Assembly: GCA_017460085.1 (NCBI GenBank)
Contig: JAFUBQ010000022.1
Span: forward strand, 1 to 62,319
DNA: 62,319 bases
Direction: 5' to 3'
Source of the DNA: Alphaproteobacteria bacterium
Lineage (GTDB): Bacteria > Pseudomonadota > Alphaproteobacteria > RF32 > CAG-239
The stretch's first letter is position 1; each line of letters begins with the position of its first letter. Below are positions 46,539 to 55,946 of this stretch, piece by piece. A model generated the notes under the pieces. The model worked only from the letters and a program-made list of their open reading frames with translations. It had not been told where the DNA came from and made no database searches. The position numbers and the translations under genes were made by a program.

Positions 46539-47093
46539 TTAAAATTCTAATCTGCCAAAGGCAAACAGCACATTACCGTCATTTTTTATCCCCGGAACAT
46601 AGGCTGCCTGAATATGCAGTTGTTTGTAACCGACACCAACCAACGGCAACGGCAGCGGTACCGGAATATATGCATATTCATGACGCTGCGTTAAGCCAAG
46701 CGTATAGCCTGCCCCGATTTTCCAATCATTATGTTCACCAAAAGTTTTGTTCCATTGACGGGCATAGCCGAAATATGTTTCCAAATATGAGTTGGAATCT
46801 TTAAATGCCATGGCATAAATTCCCGACCATGTATGCTCATTGTTGTAGTGCGATATACCAAAACCGGCACCCCACGGATGCTCATTATATTTATCAATAT
46901 GATCTCTGTCATATGTCAACCGATTATGCCATGCATAAAACGGCACATATACATCATAACGATGCACACAGCGAATATCTTTTATATCTTCAACAACAAA
47001 ATCTTTCCATTCAATCAGTTTATCAGTCCAAGAAGCCTGTGTCGGCAAAGCATAAAACAAACCAAACAAAACATAATATAAAATTTTTTTCAT
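46539..47093 (-). CDS. pagP: Lipid A palmitoyltransferase PagP
   Basis: A 184-residue outer-membrane enzyme that moves palmitate from phospholipid to lipid A. A signal peptide ends near QASWTDK. The sequence lines up with E. coli PagP: YVPFYAWHNRLTYD (catalytic His), YNEHPWGAGFG, the GIYAMAFKDSNSY block (catalytic Asp-Ser), YIPVPLPLPLVGVGY and a final strand ending FGRLEF. All three catalytic residues are kept. PagP is best known from Gammaproteobacteria and some Betaproteobacteria, so its presence here is notable. It is next to kdsA, another lipopolysaccharide gene. Confidence 0.9.
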   Translation of the reverse strand: MKKILYYVLFGLFYALPTQASWTDKLIEWKDFVVEDIKDIRCVHRYDVYVPFYAWHNRLTYDRDHIDKYNEHPWGAGFGISHYNNEHTWSGIYAMAFKDSNSYLETYFGYARQWNKTFGEHNDWKIGAGYTLGLTQRHEYAYIPVPLPLPLVGVGYKQLHIQAAYVPGIKNDGNVLFAFGRLEF

Positions 47094-47096
47094 TTA

Positions 47097-47744
47097 TTAA
47101 TCCTGTATTTCTAAACTTTCCGGTGTAACAATACCGCACGATAACACATATTTAATACCTTCTTCAACACTCATATCCAGTTTAATAACATCATTTTTCG
47201 GCACAAAAATCAAAAATCCCGATGTTGGGTTCGGTGTTGTCGGCACATATACACTCATCATATTTTGTTCGGTTTTATCAGCAATTTCACCATTTGTATT
47301 ATCTTTACTGACAAAGGCAATTGTCCACAAACCTGGCCTTGGATATTGCACCAACACAACCTCGCTGAAAGAACGTGATTTTTGCGATAAAAATGTTTCA
47401 AAAATTTGTTTCATCAAGGAATAAAAACTTGATACAATCGGCATTTTGCGAATAATTTTTTCCCATATCCGCACAAAAAACTTGCCTACCCATCCGGTTG
47501 TCAGCATACCAATAAACACTAACACCAAAAGCAGCAAAATCAGCCCTAATCCAGGCACGGCATATGGCACAAAATTACCTATACGCCACTGTTGCGGCAC
47601 CAAATGACTGGTCACTTCGTTTATCCATATCACCAAGTGATATGACATATATACCGTAATTGCCACCGGCGCTGCCACAATGACTCCGGTTAAAAGATAA
47701 TTTTTCAATTTCCGCCAAAATGTTGTTTTAATATTTTCAGTCAT
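47097..47744 (-). CDS. DUF502 membrane protein
   Basis: A 215-residue inner-membrane protein of the DUF502 family. Two TM segments (about 16-36 and 60-85, the latter VPGLGLILLLLVLVFIGML), then IPVVSSFYSLMKQIFETFLS-like helix (here MPIVSSFYSLMKQIFETFL) and a soluble C-terminal domain with VVLVQYPRPGLWTIAFVSK and VYVPTTPNPTSGFLIFVP. Function unknown; widespread in Proteobacteria and plants. It begins directly after the recJ stop and 3 nt from pagP. Confidence 0.88.
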   Translation of the reverse strand: MTENIKTTFWRKLKNYLLTGVIVAAPVAITVYMSYHLVIWINEVTSHLVPQQWRIGNFVPYAVPGLGLILLLLVLVFIGMLTTGWVGKFFVRIWEKIIRKMPIVSSFYSLMKQIFETFLSQKSRSFSEVVLVQYPRPGLWTIAFVSKDNTNGEIADKTEQNMMSVYVPTTPNPTSGFLIFVPKNDVIKLDMSVEEGIKYVLSCGIVTPESLEIQD

Positions 47745-49514
47745 CTATTTCCTCATTATATCATTAATAATCATCTGCACTTTTTGCCGTCCCTGCCACA
47801 CATCAAGTTTTATATGTCCCACAACATCATAAACTTCTCCGCTGTTACTAAGCAAAGCCTGACCTATTTCATTATCGGCGCAACGAAAAGCAATTGCCAA
47901 TAGCACAGCTCCGTTTGCTGATGTTAAAAAGCATGATACATGTCCGCTACCAATTATTCTCGGTCGGGTTATTATTACATTCGGCAACAAAATTTGCGGT
48001 TCCGGATTTTCGGTTCCATATGGTTCTAATTTAGTTAATTCGGCCGCAAAATCTACATTAACCGCCATTAAACTTACTGCGGAATCAATATTAAGTGTTG
48101 GTACAATTTTTTCCGTACCTATATGTTTTAAAACATATTCACCTACAAATTTTTTGAACGGCTCTATTTGCTCTTCCGTCAATGAAAAACCGGCAGCCAT
48201 CATATGCCCGCCGCCGCCGGTGATAACTCCGTTCTCACGAGCTGCAATAATCAACGCTCCTAAGTCAACTCCTTCCACCGAACGAGCAGAACCTTTAACC
48301 TCATCACCCTCTATACTCATCACAAATGCCGGTAAATTATAGCGTTCTCTCAGTTTTCCGGCAACAATACCAATAACCCCTTGGTGCCAGTCTTTTCCAT
48401 AAGCAAAAACAATCGGATATTCCTGTGTCTGAGATTCAACTTGCTCAATGGCGGCTAAAAGCACATAATTTTCAATATCTTTGCGTTCGCCGTTTAAGGC
48501 ATCAAATTTCAGCGCCAAACGCTCTGCCTCATTTTCATCTTGTGTAAACAGCAAACGGCTGCCTAAAGCGGCATCACCAACTCTGCCGCAGGCATTAATT
48601 CTCGGACCGAGTATAAACCCTAAATGATAAGCTCGCGGCGCTGTTTCCATTTTTGCCACCCGCATCAGCTGTTTCAAACCAAAATTTTGCTGCTTGGCCA
48701 TAATCTTCAAGCCTTGCACCACATATGCCCTATTCAATCCGCGTAACGGCACAACATCACACACTGTGCCTAAGGCCACCAAATCAAGCAAATTCATTAA
48801 ATCTGGTTCGTTATGTTGGGAATAAAACCCTTGTTGCCGTAGCAAACGATTAACTGCCACCAAAAACATAAACCCAACACCCACAGCCGACATATATTCC
48901 AAATATTTATACGAATTTTCTTCATCAATGCGTTTAGGATTAACAACAGCATAAACATTCGGCAAAACTGCTTCAGCTTCATGATGGTCTAAAACAATAA
49001 TTTCAAAACCGCGTGCCGATGCATTGTTCAGCACTTCAAACGCTGTTGTGCCGCAATCAATGGTAATAACCAAACGAGCGTTTGCCGCTTCAAACTCATT
49101 AAAAGCCACTTCGTTTGGACCATAACCTTCTTCTCTGGTTGGTATATGAATAACGGTTTCAATATCAAGCGCGCTTAAAAAACGCACTAACTCTGCAGTA
49201 GATGTGGCACCGTCCACGTCATAATCACCGATAATTGCTATTTTTTCGCCCTTCATAACAGCTTCAGCCACACGCTTGGCAGCACGCTGCATATCTTTAA
49301 GCTCATAAGGGTCAGGCATCCAATCTTTCAAGCGCGGTTGCAAAAAATTCGGCACATCGGCAAAATTAACACCGCGGATATACAGCAGCTTAGCAATAGG
49401 GTTTGCAACGCCATATGCTTGAACCACGCGCTCGCACCACGCTTCGTCTACTTCTGCCATGCGCCATATATTACCGCCTAAAGAAACTTTATTTTCCTGC
49501 ACCTTATCCACCAT
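47745..49514 (-). CDS. recJ: Single-strand-specific exonuclease RecJ
   Basis: A 589-residue 5'-3' single-strand DNA exonuclease of the DHH family, acting in RecFOR repair and mismatch repair. Motifs: IGDYDVDGATSTAEL, VITIDCGTTAF, VLDHHEAEAVLP, LGTVCDVVPL and the DHHA1 motif ITGGGGHMMAAGFSL. Full length. RecJ and RecO, both in RecFOR repair, lie in the same operon. It heads the operon recJ-DUF502-pagP-kdsA-recO-parC, divergent from the gene starting at 49613. Confidence 0.95.
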   Translation of the reverse strand: MVDKVQENKVSLGGNIWRMAEVDEAWCERVVQAYGVANPIAKLLYIRGVNFADVPNFLQPRLKDWMPDPYELKDMQRAAKRVAEAVMKGEKIAIIGDYDVDGATSTAELVRFLSALDIETVIHIPTREEGYGPNEVAFNEFEAANARLVITIDCGTTAFEVLNNASARGFEIIVLDHHEAEAVLPNVYAVVNPKRIDEENSYKYLEYMSAVGVGFMFLVAVNRLLRQQGFYSQHNEPDLMNLLDLVALGTVCDVVPLRGLNRAYVVQGLKIMAKQQNFGLKQLMRVAKMETAPRAYHLGFILGPRINACGRVGDAALGSRLLFTQDENEAERLALKFDALNGERKDIENYVLLAAIEQVESQTQEYPIVFAYGKDWHQGVIGIVAGKLRERYNLPAFVMSIEGDEVKGSARSVEGVDLGALIIAARENGVITGGGGHMMAAGFSLTEEQIEPFKKFVGEYVLKHIGTEKIVPTLNIDSAVSLMAVNVDFAAELTKLEPYGTENPEPQILLPNVIITRPRIIGSGHVSCFLTSANGAVLLAIAFRCADNEIGQALLSNSGEVYDVVGHIKLDVWQGRQKVQMIINDIMRK

Positions 49515-49612
49515 TTAGCATTAAACCATATTGATTTTATAGAATTTTTCTTATAAAACAAGGCTTATAAAAGTTGTTATTAACAAAAATTTGAGCAAGA
49601 AAAAGAGAAAAA

Positions 49613-50065
49613 ATGCGCAACATATTTTTAATGATATTTGTATTTTTTATGACGATTGATGTTTATGCGCAAAAACTTAATGCGCAAATAGATATTATGT
49701 CACCGCAAAATGAACCGAAACAAACTTATAATGTTGAAATTGCCGATAATCAGCAAAAAATTTCCACCGGTTTAATGTGGCGTAAAAATCTGCCGGAAAA
49801 TCATGGTATGTGGTTTGATATGACCATTATTGACCCTAAACAGCCTATTGCTTTTTGGATGAAAAACACACTAATTGAACTTGATATATTGTTTATAGAT
49901 AATAATAACGAAATATTTTATATTAAAGAAAATGCCCAACCGCATGATACAACATTAATTTGGCCGCCCAAACGTCCTTCTTATGTTTTGGAAATCAATG
50001 GCGGGCAATGCCAAAAACAAAACATTAAAATAGGTGATGTTATCCACAAACAAAATATAAATTAA
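49613..50065 (+). CDS. DUF192 secreted protein
   Basis: A 150-residue protein with an N-terminal signal peptide (FLMIFVFFMTIDVYAQ) and a DUF192 domain: STGLMWRKNLPENHGMWFD, PIAFWMKNTLIELDILFID and SYVLEINGGQCQKQNIKIGD. The W-M-K-N-T block is the family hallmark. Function unknown; periplasmic by inference. The ribosome site is weak (AAAAAGAGAAAAA). Confidence 0.88.
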   Translation: MRNIFLMIFVFFMTIDVYAQKLNAQIDIMSPQNEPKQTYNVEIADNQQKISTGLMWRKNLPENHGMWFDMTIIDPKQPIAFWMKNTLIELDILFIDNNNEIFYIKENAQPHDTTLIWPPKRPSYVLEINGGQCQKQNIKIGDVIHKQNIN

Positions 50066-50138
50066 TCATAATCCTTTACCGCTAAATCAATATCATTTTA
50101 TATTACCGGCAGGACTAATATAAAAAGAGGGTTTTATT

Positions 50139-51017
50139 ATGAATAAAAAATTATCATTGTTTTTCTTACCGATGCTGGCAGTTTCAACTGCTCAAGCTGC
50201 AGACCAAATTGCGCCTGATGGTGCAGGTTCTGAAAAACTCGGTTGGTCGGCAAATTTGAAAAAAGCTTCCGTTCAGTTGAGTTCAACCGAAGTTTCTCAC
50301 GCCAAAGAATATAAAGATTCGCCAAATTCACAATTAAGCGGAGACAGTGAAACCGTGGTTAAAGGTATTTTTGATTTTGCCTTAACCCAAGAAAAAGACG
50401 ATTATAAATGGGAAAATTCGCTATTTATGGAATATGGTAAAACCAAACTCAAACCGGTTGATGGTCCGAATGTGGAAAATGAAACAGCAGATAAAATTTT
50501 GCTTTCAACCGATTATGCCCGCAAAATGTGGAAATATATGGGCGCATATGTCGGTCCTTTCGGCAATTTTGCATATCAAACCGAATTTGAACCTAATGAC
50601 GATGCACCGCGCACCAAAATTTTCCGCGGCATGACAGGTTTAAAGATGTTTGACGGTAAATATATTAAAAATTTATATGGTGGTTTGGTCGGTGAATATG
50701 ACTTCACATATAGCAGCAAAAAAACAACAAAAGCTGCATATGAAGTTGGTATTGTGGCTGAATATGAACTGCGTGAAGGTGTGGTATTTAATTTAGATTC
50801 ATATTGGAGAGATTATTTTAAATACAGTTCATATAATCCGCACGATTTTGAATATGAACTGAGCGCAAAAGCCAATATGATGGTTGACGTATATAACGGC
50901 TTGCAAATCGGTCCGTTTGTTCAATACTTCCGTGCTGAAGACCGCGGTTCAAATACATATGGTGCAAGCACTATTATCGGTATTGAAGGTTCTTACGGCA
51001 ATTTGTGGGAACTATAA
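50139..51017 (+). CDS. Putative outer-membrane beta-barrel protein
   Basis: A 292-residue protein with a clear signal peptide (MNKKLSLFFLPMLAVSTAQA) and alternating aromatic/polar strands typical of barrels, for example FDFALTQEKDDYKWENSLFM and YGGLVGEYDFTYSSKKTT. It resembles DUF3078/DUF481-type proteins, but the last residues (NLWEL) are not the usual terminal aromatic. AAAGAGGG precedes ATG. A promoter-like pair (TTTACC, 18 nt, TATATT near 50075-50104) lies upstream. Confidence 0.65.
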   Translation: MNKKLSLFFLPMLAVSTAQAADQIAPDGAGSEKLGWSANLKKASVQLSSTEVSHAKEYKDSPNSQLSGDSETVVKGIFDFALTQEKDDYKWENSLFMEYGKTKLKPVDGPNVENETADKILLSTDYARKMWKYMGAYVGPFGNFAYQTEFEPNDDAPRTKIFRGMTGLKMFDGKYIKNLYGGLVGEYDFTYSSKKTTKAAYEVGIVAEYELREGVVFNLDSYWRDYFKYSSYNPHDFEYELSAKANMMVDVYNGLQIGPFVQYFRAEDRGSNTYGASTIIGIEGSYGNLWEL

Positions 51018-51021
51018 TAAA

Positions 51022-51504
51022 TCAATAAGTTAGCAATTTATTATCAAGTTTCGCTAATATTGACGGCCATTGCTGAGCAAATTTATGTTTGGCAATGCCG
51101 TTAATATATTGAATATGATCATTTTGCAAAATCAGCGGTAATTCAACTGAAACAAAAGTGCTCCGCACATCAGCATTTTCAACAAACGCCGTTACATTGC
51201 CGCTGGCAGCCATAATAAATCGGCGCGAGGCAACAGCCCAAATTTTCATAAGTTCTTCCGGCGGATTTTGGTTTTGATTTGCCGTATCTAAATTAAGGGC
51301 GAGCAACTTTTTGCCGCATTCGGTATCATCAAGCATAAAGCTTTGCGGATGCTCTTTTTTATAGGCAAAAGCCTGCTTTTTGTTTTCATCTGTAGGTAAA
51401 TAGCTTATGCTATACAGTAACAAACTGTCAGGCGGAGTTGCCACATCTGCGTGTTCAGCTATTGAATATGCTTTTTGTAAATCAGCGTTCAAAAACTTTA
51501 TCAT
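51022..51504 (-). CDS. Hypothetical protein overlapping a HAD gene
   Basis: A 160-residue soluble protein from ATG 51504 (MIKFLNADLQKAYSIAEHADV). A TTG at 51516 could add four residues. No family recognised. Its 5' end overlaps the HAD phosphatase gene by 23 nt, so the two are likely translated together. It ends 4 nt from the convergent barrel gene. Confidence 0.6.
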   Translation of the reverse strand: MIKFLNADLQKAYSIAEHADVATPPDSLLLYSISYLPTDENKKQAFAYKKEHPQSFMLDDTECGKKLLALNLDTANQNQNPPEELMKIWAVASRRFIMAASGNVTAFVENADVRSTFVSVELPLILQNDHIQYINGIAKHKFAQQWPSILAKLDNKLLTY

Positions 51505-52150
51505 TATTATTTCCAAACAGCATTAAAGCTTTTTCTATATTTGTATCATTATCAATCAATATGCCATGCATACCAACTTCTTTGGCGGCATCAATGTTGG
51601 CCGGTGCATCATCGAACAAATATGTTTGTGCCGGTTGATAGCCGTTGAGACGACAAACCAAAGCCAAACCTTCCGGCTGTTTGCGCCAAAATACACCGTT
51701 TTCTTCCGTAGCGGTAATATCAAAAATTTTAACGCCGCTTGCTTCAAGTTTTTCCAATGGTTGCGCCATAACACGCTCTACAACTTTAGCTAAATGAGCT
51801 CGGCTGTTATTGGTTAAAATTCCAACATTATACAAAGCAGCCAGATGCGGTATAGTTTGTGCTATATACGGATTATATTCAATATTACTATAGTCAATAC
51901 GCTCTGCCATTTGCGCACAAAAACGGTCATAATCATAATTTTTATATTCACACATGGCTTTGATGTAATTAAACATACCTAAGCGATTATTTTGCCGCGT
52001 TTCTTCTGAAATTTTTTGCTGTTCATCGCCGCTCAAACCTAAATCCTGACGATACGTTTCTTTCATTGCCAATACAATTTTCTGAGTCGGTAATTGATAA
52101 AGCGGGTATAAAACACCGTCACAATCAAACAACAGTGTTTTCTTATTCAT
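51482..52150 (-). CDS. HAD-family phosphatase, pyrimidine 5'-nucleotidase-like
   Basis: A 222-residue HAD hydrolase. Motif I LLFDCDGVLYPLY (D-x-D), motif II GILTNNSRAH, Lys in WRKQPEG and motif IV TYLFDDAPANIDAA. The V-L-Y after the motif and the helical cap are typical of the pyrimidine-nucleotidase SDT1-like subgroup, but the substrate cannot be fixed. It overlaps the DUF4167 gene by 8 nt and the following gene by 23 nt. Confidence 0.8.
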   Translation of the reverse strand: MNKKTLLFDCDGVLYPLYQLPTQKIVLAMKETYRQDLGLSGDEQQKISEETRQNNRLGMFNYIKAMCEYKNYDYDRFCAQMAERIDYSNIEYNPYIAQTIPHLAALYNVGILTNNSRAHLAKVVERVMAQPLEKLEASGVKIFDITATEENGVFWRKQPEGLALVCRLNGYQPAQTYLFDDAPANIDAAKEVGMHGILIDNDTNIEKALMLFGNNNDKVFER

Positions 52151-52730
52151 TTGTATTTTCTTTTAATTTTGTAGTGCGTGGTTTGCGAGACAAAACTCGG
52201 TGCCGAGGTTTTTCAGCATTTTCAACTTCGGTTTGTACCGTTTCTTCTACCGAATCATCAGTTTCTTTGGGCTGAATTTCCTCTTCTGTCACAACCGTAA
52301 AATTCCGTCTTTTACGAATTTGTCTTTGCGGTTTTGTAGGTGTTTCTTCTTTTATTTCTGTTGTTTCCATTGTTTGAGGTGCAGCTTCGGTTTCCACCAA
52401 TCCGTTAGCGGCAACAGTTATTTCCGAATTTTCGGAACTTTCCACATTATTGCTTATTTCTTTAGATGTTGTAGTATTTTCACGATTTTGATTTTTACGC
52501 TCGTTAATTTCAGTTACAATTTTGCGATAGTGCTCCGCATATTGGCGAAACACTTCCATTTCTACATAATTGCCGTTACTGTGCGCTTCTTTGGCTAATT
52601 CGTTATATTTTTTTATTAATTCCAAGGCCGTGCCGCTAAATTTTCCGGCTACACTAATACTGTCAAACTTATAGTTCAAAGAATAAATTGTATTACTATT
52701 ATTGTTATGAAATTTACTAATTTTCTTCAT
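52143..52730 (-). CDS. DUF4167 protein
   Basis: A 195-residue protein from ATG 52730 (MKKISKFHNNNSNTIYSLN), after GAGTGGTG. The N-terminal 75 residues match DUF4167, an alphaproteobacterial domain: YKFDSISVAGKFSGTALEL, then KEAHSNGNYVEMEVFRQYAEHYRKI. The rest is low-complexity Glu/Thr/Lys/Arg-rich (KRRNFTVVTEEE, RVLSRKPRTTKL) and probably disordered; a nucleic-acid role has been suggested for the family, not shown here. It is divergent from rpoD. Confidence 0.78.
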   Translation of the reverse strand: MKKISKFHNNNSNTIYSLNYKFDSISVAGKFSGTALELIKKYNELAKEAHSNGNYVEMEVFRQYAEHYRKIVTEINERKNQNRENTTTSKEISNNVESSENSEITVAANGLVETEAAPQTMETTEIKEETPTKPQRQIRKRRNFTVVTEEEIQPKETDDSVEETVQTEVENAEKPRHRVLSRKPRTTKLKENTNE

Positions 52731-52739
52731 TATCACCAC

Positions 52740-52969
52740 TCAAAAAAAAACGTAATCAATATCAATTAAAAAATAAAAAAGAGCGACAAAATATATACTC
52801 TACGCTCATATATACATATTTTTTATCTCTATGCAACTATTTTTTTATATTTTTTAAAGATAAATTGTAAAGCTGATATTGACATACGAAATAAACTTCA
52901 TTATATTTATTGCGCTAGCAAAAATATAGTTCGTGAGAACTATGAAAAATCGATTTTTTAAGGAACGTT
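52740..52969. promoter_or_regulatory. Divergent region DUF4167 / rpoD, with rpoD promoter
   Basis: A 230-nt gap. The rpoD promoter is clear: TTGACA (52879-52884), 17 nt, TATATT (52902-52907), start near 52914. Its leader carries a 7-bp hairpin with a GTGA (GNRA-type) loop, ATAGTTC/GAACTAT at 52926-52943, then AAAAATCGATTTTTT. On the minus side an inverted repeat GAGCG/CGCTC (52781-52785, 52803-52807) is followed by a six-T tract (52775-52780), possibly a terminator or attenuator, ahead of DUF4167; a TTGCAT/TATATA promoter-like pair overlaps it, so its use is uncertain. Confidence 0.6.
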
Positions 52970-55057
52970 ATGGCTGAAACAAATAATCAGGATATATATG
53001 ATGGCGATAATGCCGAAATTTCTGCTACAGATACTGCTGCAACGGCTTTGCGGCATTTGTTGGCAAAAGGACGGAAAACCGGCTATATTACAATGGAAGA
53101 ACTGAATAAAGTTCTGCCTCCGGAAAAATTGTCATCAGAAAAAATTGAAGATATGATGTCCGGTATTTCTGATATGGGCATAAATATCATTTCCGATTCG
53201 GATGTTGATGAAGAAGAAAGCGAATCAGAAGATTTTGAATATGAAGAAAATGAAACCGAAAGTGACGATCTTGGCAATATAGATGCAAAAGATATTGGAC
53301 ACTCCGATGATCCGGTGCGAATGTATTTAAAAGAAATGGGGCTGGTAGAATTGCTTTCGCGTGAAGGTGAAATTGCAATTTCTAAGCGTATTGAAGCCGG
53401 TAAAACCGTGATGATTGGCGGTTTATGCGAAAGCCCGATGACTATTAAGGCTATTGCCGGATGGCGAGATGACTTGGAAAACGGCACAATCCAGTTGCGT
53501 GATATTGTCGACTTGGAAATGATGTATGGTGATGATTCAGAAGCTATGGTTTTTGATGATGATGCCGAAAATTCTAATGTTGATGATTTAGAAAAAGTTA
53601 CTAAAGAGCTTAATGAAAAGAATTTAGATGATATTGACGACGACTTGGAAAATGATATTGATTTAGATGCCGAAGTAAATGATGAAATAGAAGAAGATGA
53701 TGATGAAGATGATAATCTGACTCAGCTTGATGAAGACGGCGAAACAATATCTGCTGATGAAGATGACGTTGATAATGGCAGCCGTAACACAACTTCAATC
53801 AGTGCTATGGAAAATATGCTAATGCAACCGGTATTGGAAATTTTAAATAAAATATCCAGTCAATATGATAATTTGAAAAAAATTCAAAGTCAGCGTATGG
53901 CAGCCATTCTTTCGGGACGCAAAATTATCGCATCTACCGAAAATCGTTATTTGAATTTGAAAAAAGAATTGGTTGAACTGATGAGTTCAATTCATTTAAA
54001 CAGTGCAAAAGTTGAACAATTAGTCAATCAGCTAAATGATATGAATAATCGTTTGATGAGCCAAGAAGGCAAATTATTGCGTTATGCGCTTTCGTGCAAA
54101 ATAAAGCGTGAAGATTTTTTGGAAGTATATCAAAAATCTGAACTTGACCCTAATTGGTTAGATAAAATTTCCATGAAAAAAGATAAGCATTGGCTGGCAT
54201 TTGTTGAAAAATATAAAGATGAAATCATAGAAATTCGCCAAAATGTGGCACAAATGGCGCAAGAATGCGGGCTTCCGATAAGTGAATATCGCAAAATGGT
54301 TGATACCATTAAAAAAGGCGAACGTGAGGCAGAACGCGCCAAAAAAGAAATGATTGAAGCTAATTTGCGCTTGGTTATTTCTATTGCTAAAAAATATACT
54401 AACCGCGGTATGCAATTTTTAGATTTAATTCAAGAAGGAAACATCGGGTTAATGAAAGCGGTTGATAAATTTGAATATCGCCGCGGCTATAAGTTTTCAA
54501 CTTATGCAACTTGGTGGATTCGTCAAGCTATAACCCGTTCGATTGCCGACCAAGCCCGCACTATTCGTATTCCGGTTCATATGATAGAAACAATTAATAA
54601 ATTGGTTCGCACATCGCGGCAAATGTTGGCAGAAATGGGACGTGAACCTGTGCCTGAGGAACTGGCTAAGCGTTTATCTATGCCGCTTGATAAAATTCGT
54701 AAAGTTATGAAAATTGCTAAAGAACCGGTTAGTTTAGAAGCTCCGGTGGGCGATGAGGAAGATTCTTCGTTGGGTGATTTTATTGCCGATGAAAGTGTTT
54801 TGCAGCCGCTTGATATGGCAATTCATAGCAATCTTAAAGAAACTTGCACCCGCATTTTATCGTCTTTAACGCCGAGAGAAGAACGTGTGCTGCGTATGCG
54901 CTTTGGAATAGGTATGAATACGGACCACACATTGGAAGAAGTAGGTAAACAGTTTAATGTTACACGTGAGCGTATTCGCCAAATTGAGGCAAAAGCCTTG
55001 CGTAAACTTAAACATCCTAGCCGCTCTAAAAAATTACGTTCTTTCTTAGACCAATAA
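52970..55057 (+). CDS. rpoD: Primary RNA polymerase sigma factor
   Basis: A 695-residue sigma-70. Region 1.1 at the N-terminus ([22 protein letters not shown]), region 1.2 ([21 protein letters not shown]), a long acidic insert (about 180-275, Asp/Glu runs), then region 2 with [20 protein letters not shown] and [14 protein letters not shown], region 3, and region 4 with [14 protein letters not shown] and [20 protein letters not shown]. The length exceeds E. coli RpoD (613 residues) mainly through the acidic insert. It has its own promoter and terminator; not linked to dnaG here. Confidence 0.96.
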   Translation: MAETNNQDIYDGDNAEISATDTAATALRHLLAKGRKTGYITMEELNKVLPPEKLSSEKIEDMMSGISDMGINIISDSDVDEEESESEDFEYEENETESDDLGNIDAKDIGHSDDPVRMYLKEMGLVELLSREGEIAISKRIEAGKTVMIGGLCESPMTIKAIAGWRDDLENGTIQLRDIVDLEMMYGDDSEAMVFDDDAENSNVDDLEKVTKELNEKNLDDIDDDLENDIDLDAEVNDEIEEDDDEDDNLTQLDEDGETISADEDDVDNGSRNTTSISAMENMLMQPVLEILNKISSQYDNLKKIQSQRMAAILSGRKIIASTENRYLNLKKELVELMSSIHLNSAKVEQLVNQLNDMNNRLMSQEGKLLRYALSCKIKREDFLEVYQKSELDPNWLDKISMKKDKHWLAFVEKYKDEIIEIRQNVAQMAQECGLPISEYRKMVDTIKKGEREAERAKKEMIEANLRLVISIAKKYTNRGMQFLDLIQEGNIGLMKAVDKFEYRRGYKFSTYATWWIRQAITRSIADQARTIRIPVHMIETINKLVRTSRQMLAEMGREPVPEELAKRLSMPLDKIRKVMKIAKEPVSLEAPVGDEEDSSLGDFIADESVLQPLDMAIHSNLKETCTRILSSLTPREERVLRMRFGIGMNTDHTLEEVGKQFNVTRERIRQIEAKALRKLKHPSRSKKLRSFLDQ

Positions 55058-55092
55058 TTTAAGGTTTATTTTTATAAATCATTAATCTTGAA

Positions 55093-55132
55093 AAATACCT
55101 CTTAAGTTTTATTTTCAGCTTAAGAGGTATTT
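55093..55132. terminator. Terminator after rpoD
   Basis: AAATACCTCTTAAG (55093-55106) with CTTAAGAGGTATTT (55119-55132), 14 bp, then further T residues. A-rich on the other side, so it may work in both directions. Confidence 0.9.
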
Positions 55133-55177
55133 TTTAGCTAACTTAATATTAGAATGTAGAGAAAAGCAAAAAAATCA

Positions 55178-55206
55178 TTGACAAATAGGCAAAAATAAAT
55201 TAAATT
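55178..55206 (+). promoter_or_regulatory. Promoter of the 227-residue unknown gene
   Basis: TTGACA (55178-55183), 17 nt, TAAATT (55201-55206). The expected start near 55213 leaves a leader of only about 20-28 nt with no Shine-Dalgarno before ATG 55232. Confidence 0.7.
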
Positions 55207-55231
55207 TCAATAAAATTAAAATTATTGATAT

Positions 55232-55915
55232 ATGGAAAAAATGACATTGAAACAGTCATCACGTCCGGTAGACGCGAACTGTGTGGTTTATTGCGACCGG
55301 CAAGCCAATTTTTATTTGGACTGTACGGATGCTGTTTTGGTGCGCTTATATACATCTGATGGCAAATGCCATTTTGTTTGGCAATCGGAATCAGGAGAAA
55401 ATGGAACCAGACAATTCTATCCGGCCTTTTATAATGACACTTTTGAACTGGCCAACCATCTGTTTGGCCGACAAGAAATCGAGGTTAACGAAATTTTTTG
55501 TTATAACGGCGAGTGTTATTATTTATCGGAAAATGAAGTTGGAACCAAAAGTATCCGCCTGATTAATATGTATAGCGACCAAAAAATTATTGAACAAATT
55601 GCTTTATTTGATGATATTCCTCAAGGTGTTGATTATATATGCTTAAACAGGATATATGAATTTGATACTTGTAAAAAATCTGAAACTGTGGCATGGACTG
55701 TTTTTCGCGGCAATATTTGTGATCATATTCCCGTGTTAGAACAAAAAGACTGTAATTTTACAGATATAATTAACGGGCGACACATAATCCAACAGGTTAA
55801 TGTTGGCGAAGTTGTTATATTGAGCGGAAAAGTATATGTTCTGCAAAAAGATAATGACGGATTATATTTAGCAAAAAGCAATTTGCAAATTTCTAATAAA
55901 AAGGTTTGTCACTGA
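55232..55915 (+). CDS. Hypothetical protein, stand-alone transcription unit
   Basis: A 227-residue protein with no signal peptide or TM. It is beta-rich, with many aromatic residues (CHFVWQSESGENGTRQFYPAF split around residue 46, NDTFELANHLFGRQE) and repeated short domains, for example YNGECYYLSENEVG and LSGKVYVLQKDNDG, which look like a duplicated beta-hairpin. No family recognised. A second ATG at 55241 has GGAA 5 nt upstream and could be the real start. It has its own promoter and terminator. Confidence 0.65.
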   Translation: MEKMTLKQSSRPVDANCVVYCDRQANFYLDCTDAVLVRLYTSDGKCHFVWQSESGENGTRQFYPAFYNDTFELANHLFGRQEIEVNEIFCYNGECYYLSENEVGTKSIRLINMYSDQKIIEQIALFDDIPQGVDYICLNRIYEFDTCKKSETVAWTVFRGNICDHIPVLEQKDCNFTDIINGRHIIQQVNVGEVVILSGKVYVLQKDNDGLYLAKSNLQISNKKVCH

Positions 55916-55935
55916 ATTTGATGACAGACCTTTTT
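55898..55935. terminator. Terminator between the unknown gene and mltG
   Basis: AAAAAGGTTTGTCA (55898-55911) with TGACAGACCTTTTT (55922-55935), one mismatch or bulge. The plus-strand stop is inside its 3' part; the A-run and T-run make it bidirectional. Confidence 0.85.
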
Positions 55936-55946
55936 ATTTTTGATAA

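Noticed and set aside
53083..53798. Minus-strand frames opposite rpoD
   Set aside because: They arise from the acidic codon runs of region 1 on the other strand; no ribosome site or family match.
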